Origin: Syntrophomonadaceae bacterium
GTDB taxonomy: Bacteria > Bacillota > Dethiobacteria > DTU022 > UBA8154
Reading direction: 5' to 3'
NCBI GenBank assembly: GCA_003561325.1
Contig: PWWY01000010.1
Span: 1 to 7,842, forward strand
DNA: 7,842 bases
This document shows positions 1 to 5,986 of the stretch, one piece after another (positions within the stretch are counted from its first letter, which is position 1; each line of letters starts with the position of its first letter). Under the pieces are notes generated by a model. It saw only the letters and a list, made by a program, of their open reading frames with translations, searched no databases and was not told the origin of the DNA. Both the position numbers and the translations under genes were made by a program.

Positions 1-729
1 ATGATCCTGGTGGGATTTTATGATGTGCCTTTTGTCCTGGCGCTTTTCATCGCCATGGGCCTGGCCAGTATGCTGGGCCTCACCCTGGATTATCTGGCTT
101 ACCGTCCCCTGAGGCGCTCGCCCCGGCTGGCTGCCTTGATCAGCGCCATCGGCGCTTCCATCTTTTTGCAGAACCTTGCCCTCTTAATCATGGGCGCCCG
201 TCCCTACCACTTTCCCAACCCCATTACACCTAAACTTTACCAAACGGCATTGTTTAATATCTCCCGCTTCGAAATTATTATTCTCTTTATCTCCCTTTCT
301 CTCATGTTGGGGTTGACATTTTTTATTCAGAAGACGGCCACCGGCAAGGCCATGCGGGCGACTGCCCAGGATAAGGATACCGCCAGCTTGATGGGCATTA
401 ACGTCAACGCCATCATTGCCATCACGTTCATCGTGGGTTCTGCCCTGGGCGCGGCTGCCGGGGTGCTGGTGGGAGTATATTTCCGAACAGTGACCCCCAT
501 GATGGGGCTGATGCCCGGTCTTAAAGGGTTCGTTGCCGCTGTCTTGGGGGGGATTGGGAGTATCCCCGGGGCCATGCTGGGAGGGCTGTTGCTGGGGGTT
601 GCTGAAACCATGGGTGCGGCCTATATCTCTTCCCAGTATCGAGATGCAGTGGCTTTTGCCATTCTCATTCTTGTGTTGTTTGTCAAGCCTACCGGGCTGA
701 TGGGTAAAAGCATGCAGGAAAAGATTTAG
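1..729 (+). CDS. livH: Branched-chain amino acid ABC transporter permease LivH (5' end cut off)
   Basis: One of the two membrane subunits of a high-affinity branched-chain (or related hydrophobic) amino acid importer. The visible 242 residues are strongly hydrophobic with several membrane spans. They contain the LivH-type stretch LAYRPLRRSPRLAALISAIG (about residues 32-51) and, near the C-terminus, FVAAVLGGIGSIPGAMLGG (from residue 177), the cytoplasmic coupling region that contacts the ATPases. The end, VKPTGLMGK, is typical of the family. Full-length LivH is about 290 residues and starts with a membrane span and an INFAHGD-like motif. Both are missing here, so the ATG at base 1 is almost certainly an internal methionine and about 50 N-terminal residues lie upstream of the window. 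livM follows within 35 nt, so the two are co-transcribed. The substrate is inferred from the family; related importers carry urea, amides or other amino acids. Confidence 0.93.
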   Translation: MILVGFYDVPFVLALFIAMGLASMLGLTLDYLAYRPLRRSPRLAALISAIGASIFLQNLALLIMGARPYHFPNPITPKLYQTALFNISRFEIIILFISLSLMLGLTFFIQKTATGKAMRATAQDKDTASLMGINVNAIIAITFIVGSALGAAAGVLVGVYFRTVTPMMGLMPGLKGFVAAVLGGIGSIPGAMLGGLLLGVAETMGAAYISSQYRDAVAFAILILVLFVKPTGLMGKSMQEKI

Positions 730-747
730 CAGTTACCCGGCACGCAT

Positions 748-756
748 AAAGGTGGT
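748..756 (+). promoter_or_regulatory. Ribosome binding site that decides the livM start
   Basis: AAAGGTGGT differs from the ideal AAAGGAGGT at one base and ends 7 nt before a TTG codon at 764. The upstream in-frame GTG at 752 lies inside this sequence and has no ribosome binding site of its own. This favours TTG 764 as the start of livM. Confidence 0.6.
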
Positions 757-763
757 ATCGTTT

Positions 764-1654
764 TTGATCAGCGCATATTATTTGCAGGTAATGATTCTCG
801 TAGGAATCAACATTATTATGGCGACCAGTTTGAACCTGGTTGTCGGTTATACCGGGCAGCTTTCCATCGGCCACGCGGCATTCATGAGTATCGGGGCTTA
901 CACGGCTGCACTGGTGACGCTGAACCTGGGTTTACCTTTTGCTTTGTCCCTGCTGGCAGGGGCGTTTGTGGCTATGCTCTTCGGGATCTTGATCGGAATG
1001 CCGACCTTGAAACTAAAAGGGGATTACCTGGCCATTGCCACGCTGGGATTCGGCGAAATTGTGCGCATCGTGTTCCTCAACCTTAAAATCACGGGCGGGG
1101 CGGTGGGACTGCGAGGGATTCCCAAGGAAACAACGCTGCTCTGGGTGATTGTGGCCGCAATTTTCACCCTTTTTATCCTGAAGAGAGTGTTAAAATCCCG
1201 GGTGGGCAGGGCTTTTATTGCCATCCGGGAAGATGAAACAGCGGCAGAAACCATGGGGATTAATTCGACGTACTACAAGGTTCTCAGTTTCGGTGTTGGT
1301 GCTTTTTTTGCCGGCCTGGGGGGAGGTTTGTTTGCCCACTATTTCCGTTATATTCATCCGAACAGCTTCGGATTTATGCGTTCGATCGAGCAGCTCTGCA
1401 TGGTGGTCCTGGGCGGCCTGGGAAACATGACGGGCGCCATTATCGGGGCGCTGTTGGTGACATCCATTCCCGAGCTGCTCCGCGCCAGCGCCGAGTACCG
1501 CCTGGTTTTTTACGGGGCCATCCTGATTATCATGATGCGTGTCCGACCCCAGGGTATCTGGGGAGAAAAAGTTGTGGCCGGCCGAGGCGGCTGGAGAGAC
1601 AGCAAGCTTTTTAAACGCTGGACCAATAACGACCGGAAGCTCAAGGGGCTTTAA
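764..1654 (+). CDS. livM: Branched-chain amino acid ABC transporter permease LivM
   Basis: Second membrane subunit, pairing with LivH to form the translocation path in the cytoplasmic membrane. Counting from TTG 764 the protein has 296 residues, within the usual range for short Gram-positive LivM. The family hallmark GYTGQLSIGHAAF is at residues 28-40, after a first membrane span. The coupling segment LGGLGNMTGAIIGALLV is at 216-232, followed by a last span and the typical RPQGIWGE ending. The tail after that is basic and hydrophilic. The start is chosen from the ribosome binding site at 748-756; the alternative GTG at 752 would add four residues (M-V-S-F) but has no binding site. The gap from livH is 34 nt and to livG 35 nt, so this is one operon. 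No frameshift or missing motif is seen. Confidence 0.93.
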   Translation: MISAYYLQVMILVGINIIMATSLNLVVGYTGQLSIGHAAFMSIGAYTAALVTLNLGLPFALSLLAGAFVAMLFGILIGMPTLKLKGDYLAIATLGFGEIVRIVFLNLKITGGAVGLRGIPKETTLLWVIVAAIFTLFILKRVLKSRVGRAFIAIREDETAAETMGINSTYYKVLSFGVGAFFAGLGGGLFAHYFRYIHPNSFGFMRSIEQLCMVVLGGLGNMTGAIIGALLVTSIPELLRASAEYRLVFYGAILIIMMRVRPQGIWGEKVVAGRGGWRDSKLFKRWTNNDRKLKGL

Positions 1655-1689
1655 GACCAGAGGCCTTTGGCCCGGGGGAGTGAGTTGCG

Positions 1690-2475
1690 TTGACCTTGGC
1701 AGAAAACAGCGAGCCAATTCTTTACGCCCAAAAGGTTTCACGCTATTTCGGAGGGCTTAAAGCCCTGGAAAAAGTGGATCTCTTCGTGAAGAAGCAAGAG
1801 ATCATGGGATTGATTGGGCCCAATGGTGCGGGAAAAACCACCTTATTTAATCTTTTCACAGGCCACTATCAGCCTTCTGAAGGAGAAATAACCTTTCTGC
1901 AGGAAAAGATCGGCGGCCTGAAACCTTACGCGATCATTAAAAAGGGGATAGCCCGGACCTTTCAAAACATCCGGCTTTTTGGCCAGATGACAGCCCTGGA
2001 AAACGTGTTGATCGGCCGACACTGCCGTCTCCAAACCGGTCTCACAGGGGCGATTTTGCGGCGCCCCAGGGACAAGCAAGAAGAAAAAGAGGCGGAAGAG
2101 GCTGCCGTAGAGTTTTTGAAATTTGTCGGGTTGGATGGAAAGAAACGAGAGAAAGCCAGGAACCTCTCCTACGGTGAACAGCGCCGCCTGGAGATTTCCC
2201 GGGCCTTAGCTTCCAACCCCGCTTTGCTGCTGCTGGATGAACCGGCGGCCGGAATGAATCCCCAGGAGACGACGGCCCTGATGAAACTGATCTCCAAGAT
2301 CCGTGATGATATGGAAAAGACCATCCTACTGATCGAACACGACATGAAGGTGGTCATGGGAATTTCTGAACGCATTGCCGTCTTGGATTACGGAAAAAAA
2401 ATTGCAGAAGGCACACCCCGAGAAATTCAGTCAAATGAAGACGTGATTCGGGCATACCTCGGGGATACTGCCTAA
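1690..2475 (+). CDS. livG: Branched-chain amino acid ABC transporter ATP-binding protein LivG
   Basis: One of the two ATPases that power the Liv importer on the cytoplasmic side. All ABC motifs are present in 261 residues: Walker A GPNGAGKTT at 43-51, Q-loop glutamine Q92 in ARTFQNIRLF, signature LSYGEQ at 159-164, Walker B LLLLDEP at 179-185 with catalytic E184, D-loop AAGMNP, and switch histidine H217 in IEHDM. FQNIRLF in the Q-loop and the AAGMNP D-loop are typical of LivG rather than LivF. A charged insertion between the Q-loop and the signature (about 124-138, rich in K, E and R) is also normal for LivG. The start is TTG, with GGGGGAG at 1674-1680 ending 9 nt upstream. It lies between livM and livF in the usual livHMGF order. 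Confidence 0.96.
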   Translation: MTLAENSEPILYAQKVSRYFGGLKALEKVDLFVKKQEIMGLIGPNGAGKTTLFNLFTGHYQPSEGEITFLQEKIGGLKPYAIIKKGIARTFQNIRLFGQMTALENVLIGRHCRLQTGLTGAILRRPRDKQEEKEAEEAAVEFLKFVGLDGKKREKARNLSYGEQRRLEISRALASNPALLLLDEPAAGMNPQETTALMKLISKIRDDMEKTILLIEHDMKVVMGISERIAVLDYGKKIAEGTPREIQSNEDVIRAYLGDTA

Positions 2476-2516
2476 TATTTCGTTAATATTTTTCGAAAAG
2501 AACCAGGAGGACCCCT

Positions 2517-3221
2517 TTGCTAGAGATCACGAACTTATCTACGTTTTACGGAAATATCCAGGCCTTGCATGAAATCAGCCTGAGTGTAAAAGAAAAGAAA
2601 ATTGTCTGTTTGATCGGCTCCAACGGAGCCGGGAAAACGACGACCTTGAACACGGTTTCGGGGTTGTTGAACCCTGCTTCGGGGACCATCTCCTTTGCGG
2701 GGAAGAATATTGTGGGTACCGCTCCCCATGCAATTGTTTCCATGGGCATTTCCCAGGTTCCCGAGGGAAGAAGGGTGTTTCCCCGCTTAACCGTTCAAGA
2801 AAACCTTGACCTGGGAGCGTTTATCCGCAAGGATAGAAGTGCGGTTAAGGAGGATATACGCTACGTTTATGATACCTTTCCCCAGCTCAAGGGCCGGGAA
2901 AAGCAGCCAGCCGGGACACTGAGCGGCGGGGAACAACAAATGTTGGCCATGGGAAGGGCAATGATGTCGCGGCCCAAGCTCCTTTTGCTGGACGAGCCTT
3001 CCATGGGACTGGCTCCCATGGTGGTCAAGGAAATTTTCCGGATCATTGATGAAATCAATAACGACGGAACGACGATCCTGCTGGTGGAGCAGAATGCCCA
3101 GATGGCCCTGAAAACGTCCCACCGGGGGTACGTTTTAGAATCAGGCCGGATTGTCCTGGAAGATGAAGCTTCGGCCCTGCTGGAAAACGATGAAGTTCGC
3201 AAATCATACCTGGGGGAATAG
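2517..3221 (+). CDS. livF: Branched-chain amino acid ABC transporter ATP-binding protein LivF
   Basis: Partner ATPase of LivG, 234 residues, the normal LivF length. Motifs: Walker A GSNGAGKTT at 34-42, the LivF-type Q-loop region VPEGRRVFPRLTV at 81-93, signature LSGGEQQ at 135-141, and Walker B LLLLDEP at 155-161 with catalytic E160. The switch position reads VEQNA (190-194) in place of a histidine, as is usual for LivF and unlike LivG. The start is TTG, with a perfect AGGAGG at 2505-2510, 6 nt upstream. The 41-nt gap from livG is AT-rich and contains the repeat TAATATTT (2473-2480 and 2484-2491), but no terminator is apparent. livF is the last gene of the operon; the first convincing terminator lies about 220 nt further on. 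Confidence 0.96.
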   Translation: MLEITNLSTFYGNIQALHEISLSVKEKKIVCLIGSNGAGKTTTLNTVSGLLNPASGTISFAGKNIVGTAPHAIVSMGISQVPEGRRVFPRLTVQENLDLGAFIRKDRSAVKEDIRYVYDTFPQLKGREKQPAGTLSGGEQQMLAMGRAMMSRPKLLLLDEPSMGLAPMVVKEIFRIIDEINNDGTTILLVEQNAQMALKTSHRGYVLESGRIVLEDEASALLENDEVRKSYLGE

Positions 3222-3444
3222 CCCAGGCAAAGCATCCTTTATTCTTGCCAGGGTATTTTTCTGGGGTTGGCACACTCCAGGCGGTTCCATGCAAGCCCTG
3301 GCTCCAGGGTGGAAGGCGCTGAAATAAACGGCGAAGTTTAGGTTGCCTGATTGATCACAACTGGATGATGCTTGGCACGATATTCTCTGCCTGCTCAGCA
3401 GAAGCGAACCCTCTTCAGCTCTTTTTGGGTAAATAGCCGGTTTT
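3222..3444 (+). other. Non-coding 3' region of the liv operon, no gene recognised
   Basis: About 220 nt between the livF stop and the terminator stem hold no supportable gene. The sequence can form several small stems. CCCTGG at 3296-3301 can pair either with CCAGGG at 3248-3253 (7 bp if the flanking G/C is included) or with CCAGGG at 3304-3309, so the two pairings exclude each other. TCTGC at 3386-3390 can pair with GCAGA at 3398-3402. I looked for T-box, tmRNA, SRP, RNase P and 6S hallmarks and do not recognise any. It may be a long 3' untranslated region, a small RNA or decayed sequence. Confidence 0.4.
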
Positions 3445-3479
3445 CCCGCGCGACCAAGCAAGGCGGGTTTTTTGTTTTT
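3445..3479 (+). terminator. Rho-independent terminator after the liv operon
   Basis: The stem CCCGC (3445-3449) pairs with GCGGG (3463-3467) around a 13-nt loop. It is followed directly by six T (3468-3473), a G and five more T (3475-3479). The stem is short but GC-rich and the T-run is strong. It ends the liv transcript before the promoter at 3502. Confidence 0.8.
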
Positions 3480-3501
3480 CCCGTTAGTCCACTTGTTAGC
3501 G

Positions 3502-3530
3502 TTGACAAGGCTTTCCCCCTGATTTAAGAT
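3502..3530 (+). promoter_or_regulatory. Sigma-A-type promoter of the peptidase-mgtC operon
   Basis: A perfect -35 box TTGACA (3502-3507) and a -10 box TAAGAT (3525-3530) are separated by the ideal 17 nt. The expected transcription start is near 3537, giving a leader of about 40 nt, too short for a riboswitch. An alternative -10 box, TAAAAT, lies at 3530-3535 but with a poorer 22-nt spacing. Confidence 0.8.
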
Positions 3531-3540
3531 AAAATTAGAA

Positions 3541-3557
3541 CAATTTTGATAAAATTG
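3541..3557 (+). promoter_or_regulatory. Candidate operator: perfect inverted repeat at the transcription start
   Basis: CAATTTTGATAAAATTG has two perfect 7-bp arms (CAATTTT and AAAATTG) around a 3-nt centre. It lies at about +5 to +21 from the predicted start, where a bound repressor would block transcription. The half-sequence GATAAAATT also occurs at 3528-3536, overlapping the -10 box, exactly 20 bp (two helical turns) upstream of its copy at 3548-3556. Alternatively the repeat could form a weak AT-rich hairpin at the 5' end of the mRNA. The regulator is unknown. Confidence 0.5.
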
Positions 3558-3577
3558 CGTTAACGGGAGGGGTTTGG

Positions 3578-4765
3578 TTGCAGATCATACCGCTGACTGA
3601 ACTGGAAAGGCGCGTCCGGGCTTTACAGGATAAAATGAAGGAAGCTAATGTGCAGGCATCCTTGCTGGTCGAAAACATAGACCGTTATTACTTTAGCGGC
3701 ACGATGCAGCAGGGTTATTTATTCGTCCCTGACGAGGGAGCGCCGCTGCATATGGTGCGGCGCAACCTGGAGCGGGCCAGGGAAGAATCCAGCTGGGAAC
3801 AGATAGTTCCGCTGGCCGGTCTCAAGCAGGTGCCCTCTTACCTGCAGGAATACAGCCGGCGGGGGTTAAAAACCATTGGCCTGGAACTGGATGTGCTTCC
3901 CGTCAACCATTTTCAACGGCTCCAGAAGCTGCTGCCCCAAAGCCAGTTCCAGGATATCTCCGGTGCCGTGCGAGAAGTCCGCATGGTCAAATCGGAATTT
4001 GAATTGGAGCTCTTTCGCAAGGCCGCGGAAATGGCCGATGAAATGTATCAACAAATCCCTGCCCTGCTGCAGGAAGGAAAGCCCGAGGTGGTTTTTGCGG
4101 CAGAGCTGGAAGCTATTTTGCGCAAATCCGGCCACCAGGGTGTGGGACGGATGCGGGCATTTAACATGGAAATGTTTTTTGGCCACGTTTTCTTTGGAGC
4201 CAACGGAGCCTTGACTTCCTTCGTGGACAGCCCCACGGGGGGGCGGGGGGTATCCGCAGCCAGCCCTCAAAGCGCCGGCTGGAACAAGTTAAAAGCCCAT
4301 GAACCCGCGGTCGTTGATTATGGCGGCACATACGAGGGGTACACGGTGGACCAGACCCGCATTTATTCCATTGGTTCTTTAGCCCCTGAACTGGAAAGGG
4401 CGTTCCAGGTTGCCCGAAGCATCCAGGATGCAGTTGTCGACCGGGCTCGTCCGGGTGCCTCCTGTGCGGATTTATACCAGTTGGCCGTGGACATGGCCGG
4501 GCAAGAGCAATTCGGGGATTATTTTATGGGATATAAGGAAGAACAGGTTAAGTACATCGGCCACGGGGTGGGACTCGATTATGACGAGTTTCCCCTGCTT
4601 TCCAAGGGGTCGCCCCACGTGCTGGAGCCCGGCATGGTCTACGCGCTCGAACCCAAGTTTTTGTTTCCCGGCAGGGGTATGATTGGCCTGGAGAATACAT
4701 ATTACGTGAACCAGGTGGGTTCTGTGAAGCTGAGCCGGACTTCCGATGAGCGGATGATCCTTTAA
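3578..4765 (+). CDS. M24-family metallopeptidase (Xaa-Pro peptidase-like)
   Basis: A cytoplasmic metallopeptidase of the pita-bread fold (COG0006: aminopeptidase P, prolidase), expected to act on small peptides, perhaps with proline at the second position. It has 395 residues: an N-terminal creatinase/prolidase-type domain (about 8-130) and a C-terminal catalytic domain (about 140-390). All five metal ligands are visible: D247 (VVDYGG), D258 (VDQTR, 11 residues later as usual), H329 (GHGVG), E358 (ALEP) and E372 (LENT). Where E. coli PepP has His361, seven residues after its metal histidine, this protein has D336 (GLDYDEFP). Residues 209-235 carry a glycine/serine-rich PTGGRG segment in the region where classical prolidases have another accessory histidine. 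This resembles a separate M24 subgroup I know from Clostridia and Deltaproteobacteria. The start is TTG, with GGGAGG at 3565-3570, 7 nt upstream. No signal peptide is seen. The exact substrate cannot be assigned. Confidence 0.88.
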   Translation: MQIIPLTELERRVRALQDKMKEANVQASLLVENIDRYYFSGTMQQGYLFVPDEGAPLHMVRRNLERAREESSWEQIVPLAGLKQVPSYLQEYSRRGLKTIGLELDVLPVNHFQRLQKLLPQSQFQDISGAVREVRMVKSEFELELFRKAAEMADEMYQQIPALLQEGKPEVVFAAELEAILRKSGHQGVGRMRAFNMEMFFGHVFFGANGALTSFVDSPTGGRGVSAASPQSAGWNKLKAHEPAVVDYGGTYEGYTVDQTRIYSIGSLAPELERAFQVARSIQDAVVDRARPGASCADLYQLAVDMAGQEQFGDYFMGYKEEQVKYIGHGVGLDYDEFPLLSKGSPHVLEPGMVYALEPKFLFPGRGMIGLENTYYVNQVGSVKLSRTSDERMIL

Positions 4766-4805
4766 ACGCGTTTTTTAAGACCTGCAGGATGGAGGAAAGC
4801 ATTAC

Positions 4806-5549
4806 GTGGAAACCGCGATCAGTTCCCAGGAAATATTACTGCGCTTAGCCCTGGCCGTGCTCTTGGGAGGGCTTGTGGGTTTTGAACGGGAGCGGCATAA
4901 TCGCCCGGCAGGATTTCGGACCCATGTGCTGGTTTGCGTGGGATCAGCCTTGATCATGCTGGTTTCTGCCTACGGGTTTGCCAGGGAGCTGGGCAGCGCC
5001 GGTTACGTCGTGGATCCCTCCCGGATAGCCGCCGGGGTGGTTACGGGGATCGGCTTCCTCGGGGCCGGCACGATTCTGCGTCACGGCAACACCATTACAG
5101 GTCTTACCACCGCGGCCTCTATCTGGGTTGTTTCCGGGGGGGGTTTGGCTGTGGGGATCGGGTTTTACCTGGGAGCCATCCTGGCTACCACCATGGTGCT
5201 GGTCAGCCTGATCCTGCTGCGGGGGCTGGAAAGCTCTTTCGTACGGATGAAGCGCCTGCGGCGTTTGTGGGTGCGGGGGGTGGATCAACCCGGCCTGCTG
5301 GGACGCATTGGGAATGTCCTGGGAGAGTATGGGGTTAATATCACCAAGGTTGATCTAAGCGACGCGGAATACCAGGAAACATTTAAAACCGAAATCATCT
5401 CTATGGAGTTCTTGCTGCGGGGGCCCCCCCGGGTTAAAGCGGATGAGCTGCTCCGGAAAATGGCCACCCTTTCCGGCATCCTGGAAGTTGGCTGGGAAGG
5501 CGGCGATGTGGGGGAAGCACTCATTTACAAACATCAGAAAAAGGAATAA
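4806..5549 (+). CDS. MgtC/SapB-family membrane protein with C-terminal ACT-like domain
   Basis: Integral membrane protein of 247 residues. The N-terminal MgtC/SapB domain (about 10-140, roughly four to five spans) shows the family patterns GGLVGFERE (21-29), RPAGFRTH (33-40), GVVTGIGFLGAGTI (77-90) and GLTTAASIWV (99-108). After a basic linker (147-153) comes a soluble ACT-like domain from about 155, with VDQPGLLGRIGNVLGEYGVN at 159-178; ACT domains commonly bind small ligands such as amino acids. In some pathogens MgtC modulates ATP synthase and Mg2+-limited growth; whether that applies here is unknown, and direct Mg2+ transport by the family is not supported. The start is GTG, with GGAGGAAAG at 4791-4799 upstream. 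It lies 40 nt after the peptidase gene and so probably shares its promoter and operator. No strong terminator follows it; a 5-bp stem (5604-5608 with 5614-5618) before a short T-run is weak. Confidence 0.9.
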   Translation: METAISSQEILLRLALAVLLGGLVGFERERHNRPAGFRTHVLVCVGSALIMLVSAYGFARELGSAGYVVDPSRIAAGVVTGIGFLGAGTILRHGNTITGLTTAASIWVVSGGGLAVGIGFYLGAILATTMVLVSLILLRGLESSFVRMKRLRRLWVRGVDQPGLLGRIGNVLGEYGVNITKVDLSDAEYQETFKTEIISMEFLLRGPPRVKADELLRKMATLSGILEVGWEGGDVGEALIYKHQKKE

Positions 5550-5646
5550 GGCGATCAAGTTTCGTCAGGTTTGCTGCCGTTTTCCTGCTTGCCTTCACAA
5601 AAGGATCAGGCGATGATCGAAATTTTTCATGGGGTAAAAATATTTC

Positions 5647-5676
5647 TTGACTTCCAAGGATCAAGAAGAGTATAAT
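5647..5676 (+). promoter_or_regulatory. Sigma-A-type promoter of the feoAB operon
   Basis: The -35 box TTGACT (5647-5652) and a perfect -10 box TATAAT (5671-5676) are separated by 18 nt. The predicted transcription start is near 5683, about 89 nt before feoA. The surrounding sequence is distinctly AT-rich compared with the genes. Confidence 0.8.
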
Positions 5677-5687
5677 AGGGCAGAAAA

Positions 5688-5702
5688 TGAGAATTAGTCT
5701 CA
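5688..5702 (+). promoter_or_regulatory. Fur-box-like operator at the feo promoter
   Basis: TGAGAATTAGTCTCA is a 7-1-7 inverted repeat with a single mismatch between its arms. It matches the Gram-positive Fur consensus TGATAATNATTATCA at 11 of 14 defined bases. It covers about +6 to +20 of the predicted transcript, a standard repressor position. Control of feo operons by Fur or a DtxR-type iron regulator is well established, so iron-dependent repression is the expected role. Which regulator binds is inferred. Confidence 0.65.
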
Positions 5703-5733
5703 AAAAGAATGGTATTTTTTTAAGCATTATATT

Positions 5734-5758
5734 TAGAATGAATATCAATTTTAATTCA
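5734..5758 (+). promoter_or_regulatory. Possible second, weaker iron-regulator box
   Basis: The 19 bases from 5734 match the classical Fur box GATAATGATAATCATTATC at 12 of 19 positions. The overlapping stretch 5739-5758 is an imperfect palindrome (TGAAT...ATTCA, 7 of 10 pairs). It ends next to the feoA ribosome binding site. The region is AT-rich, so chance similarity is a real possibility. Confidence 0.3.
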
Positions 5759-5763
5759 AGGAG
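5758..5763 (+). promoter_or_regulatory. Ribosome binding site that decides the feoA start
   Basis: AAGGAG ends 8 nt before the GTG at 5772. The earlier in-frame GTG at 5763 overlaps this site and could not use it. GTG 5772 is therefore the better start, and the resulting N-terminus (M-S-L-C-Q-L) aligns with the usual FeoA start. Confidence 0.65.
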
Positions 5764-5771
5764 TGACGGCC

Positions 5772-5984
5772 GTGTCCCTGTGCCAGCTGAAAAAGAAAAA
5801 CCGCTGCATCATTGAAAAACTGCCTGCTGTCCGGATGTTAAAAGCCCTGGGGTTACAAGAAGGTATGTGTATTTCTGTCATTTGTAACCAGCCCTGGGGC
5901 GGCCCCGTGGTCATTGAGGCGGGAACACGGAGTATTGCCCTGGATAAAACCCTGGCGAAACAGATCGTTGTAAAAGAGGTGTAA
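5772..5984 (+). CDS. feoA: Ferrous iron transport protein FeoA
   Basis: Small cytoplasmic SH3-like protein of 70 residues that works with FeoB in ferrous iron uptake, probably as a regulator or assembly factor. The length is normal for FeoA. Family patterns are the opening SLCQLKKKNRC (compare the usual L-x-x-L-x-x-G start), LKALGLQEGMCISVI at 23-37, and GGPVVIEAGTRSIALDKTLA at 43-62, which matches the usual G-x-P-...-R-x-x-L-A-L-x-x-x-x-A ending. Four cysteines (C4, C12, C33, C38) are unusually many for so small a FeoA. The start is GTG 5772, chosen from the ribosome binding site at 5758-5763. feoB starts only 2 nt after the stop, so the two are tightly coupled. Expression is probably repressed by iron through the box at 5688-5702. 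Confidence 0.88.
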   Translation: MSLCQLKKKNRCIIEKLPAVRMLKALGLQEGMCISVICNQPWGGPVVIEAGTRSIALDKTLAKQIVVKEV

Positions 5985-5986
5985 GG

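Noticed and set aside
1..3. ATG at base 1 as the true livH start
   Set aside because: The LivH N-terminal span and INFAHGD-like motif are missing, so the gene begins upstream of the window.
1190..1741. 183-codon open frame on the minus strand inside livM/livG
   Set aside because: It lies opposite well-supported liv genes and shows no recognisable domain; its low-complexity, Pro/His/Gly-rich composition fits a shadow frame.
3304..3318. CCAGGGTGGAAGG resembles the T-box core AGGGTGGNACCGCG
   Set aside because: The ACCGCG half is missing, no specifier stem is evident, and the element lies after the liv genes with about 130 nt to the terminator.
3204..3461. 85-codon minus-strand frame across the liv 3' region
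   Set aside because: No family resemblance and no convincing ribosome binding site seen; it overlaps the livF end and the terminator.
3531..3577. Possible riboswitch (for example a Mg2+ M-box) before the peptidase-mgtC operon
   Set aside because: The predicted leader is only about 40 nt, too short, and no conserved core is seen.
5604..5627. Possible terminator after mgtC (GATCA/TGATC stem then T-run)
   Set aside because: The stem is only 5 bp and AT-rich, and the T-run is separated from it by GAAA; too weak to call.
5521..5748. 75-codon minus-strand frame across the feo promoter, with a hydrophobic N-terminus
   Set aside because: It covers a clear promoter and Fur-like box on the other strand; the hydrophobic start comes from AT-rich promoter DNA.
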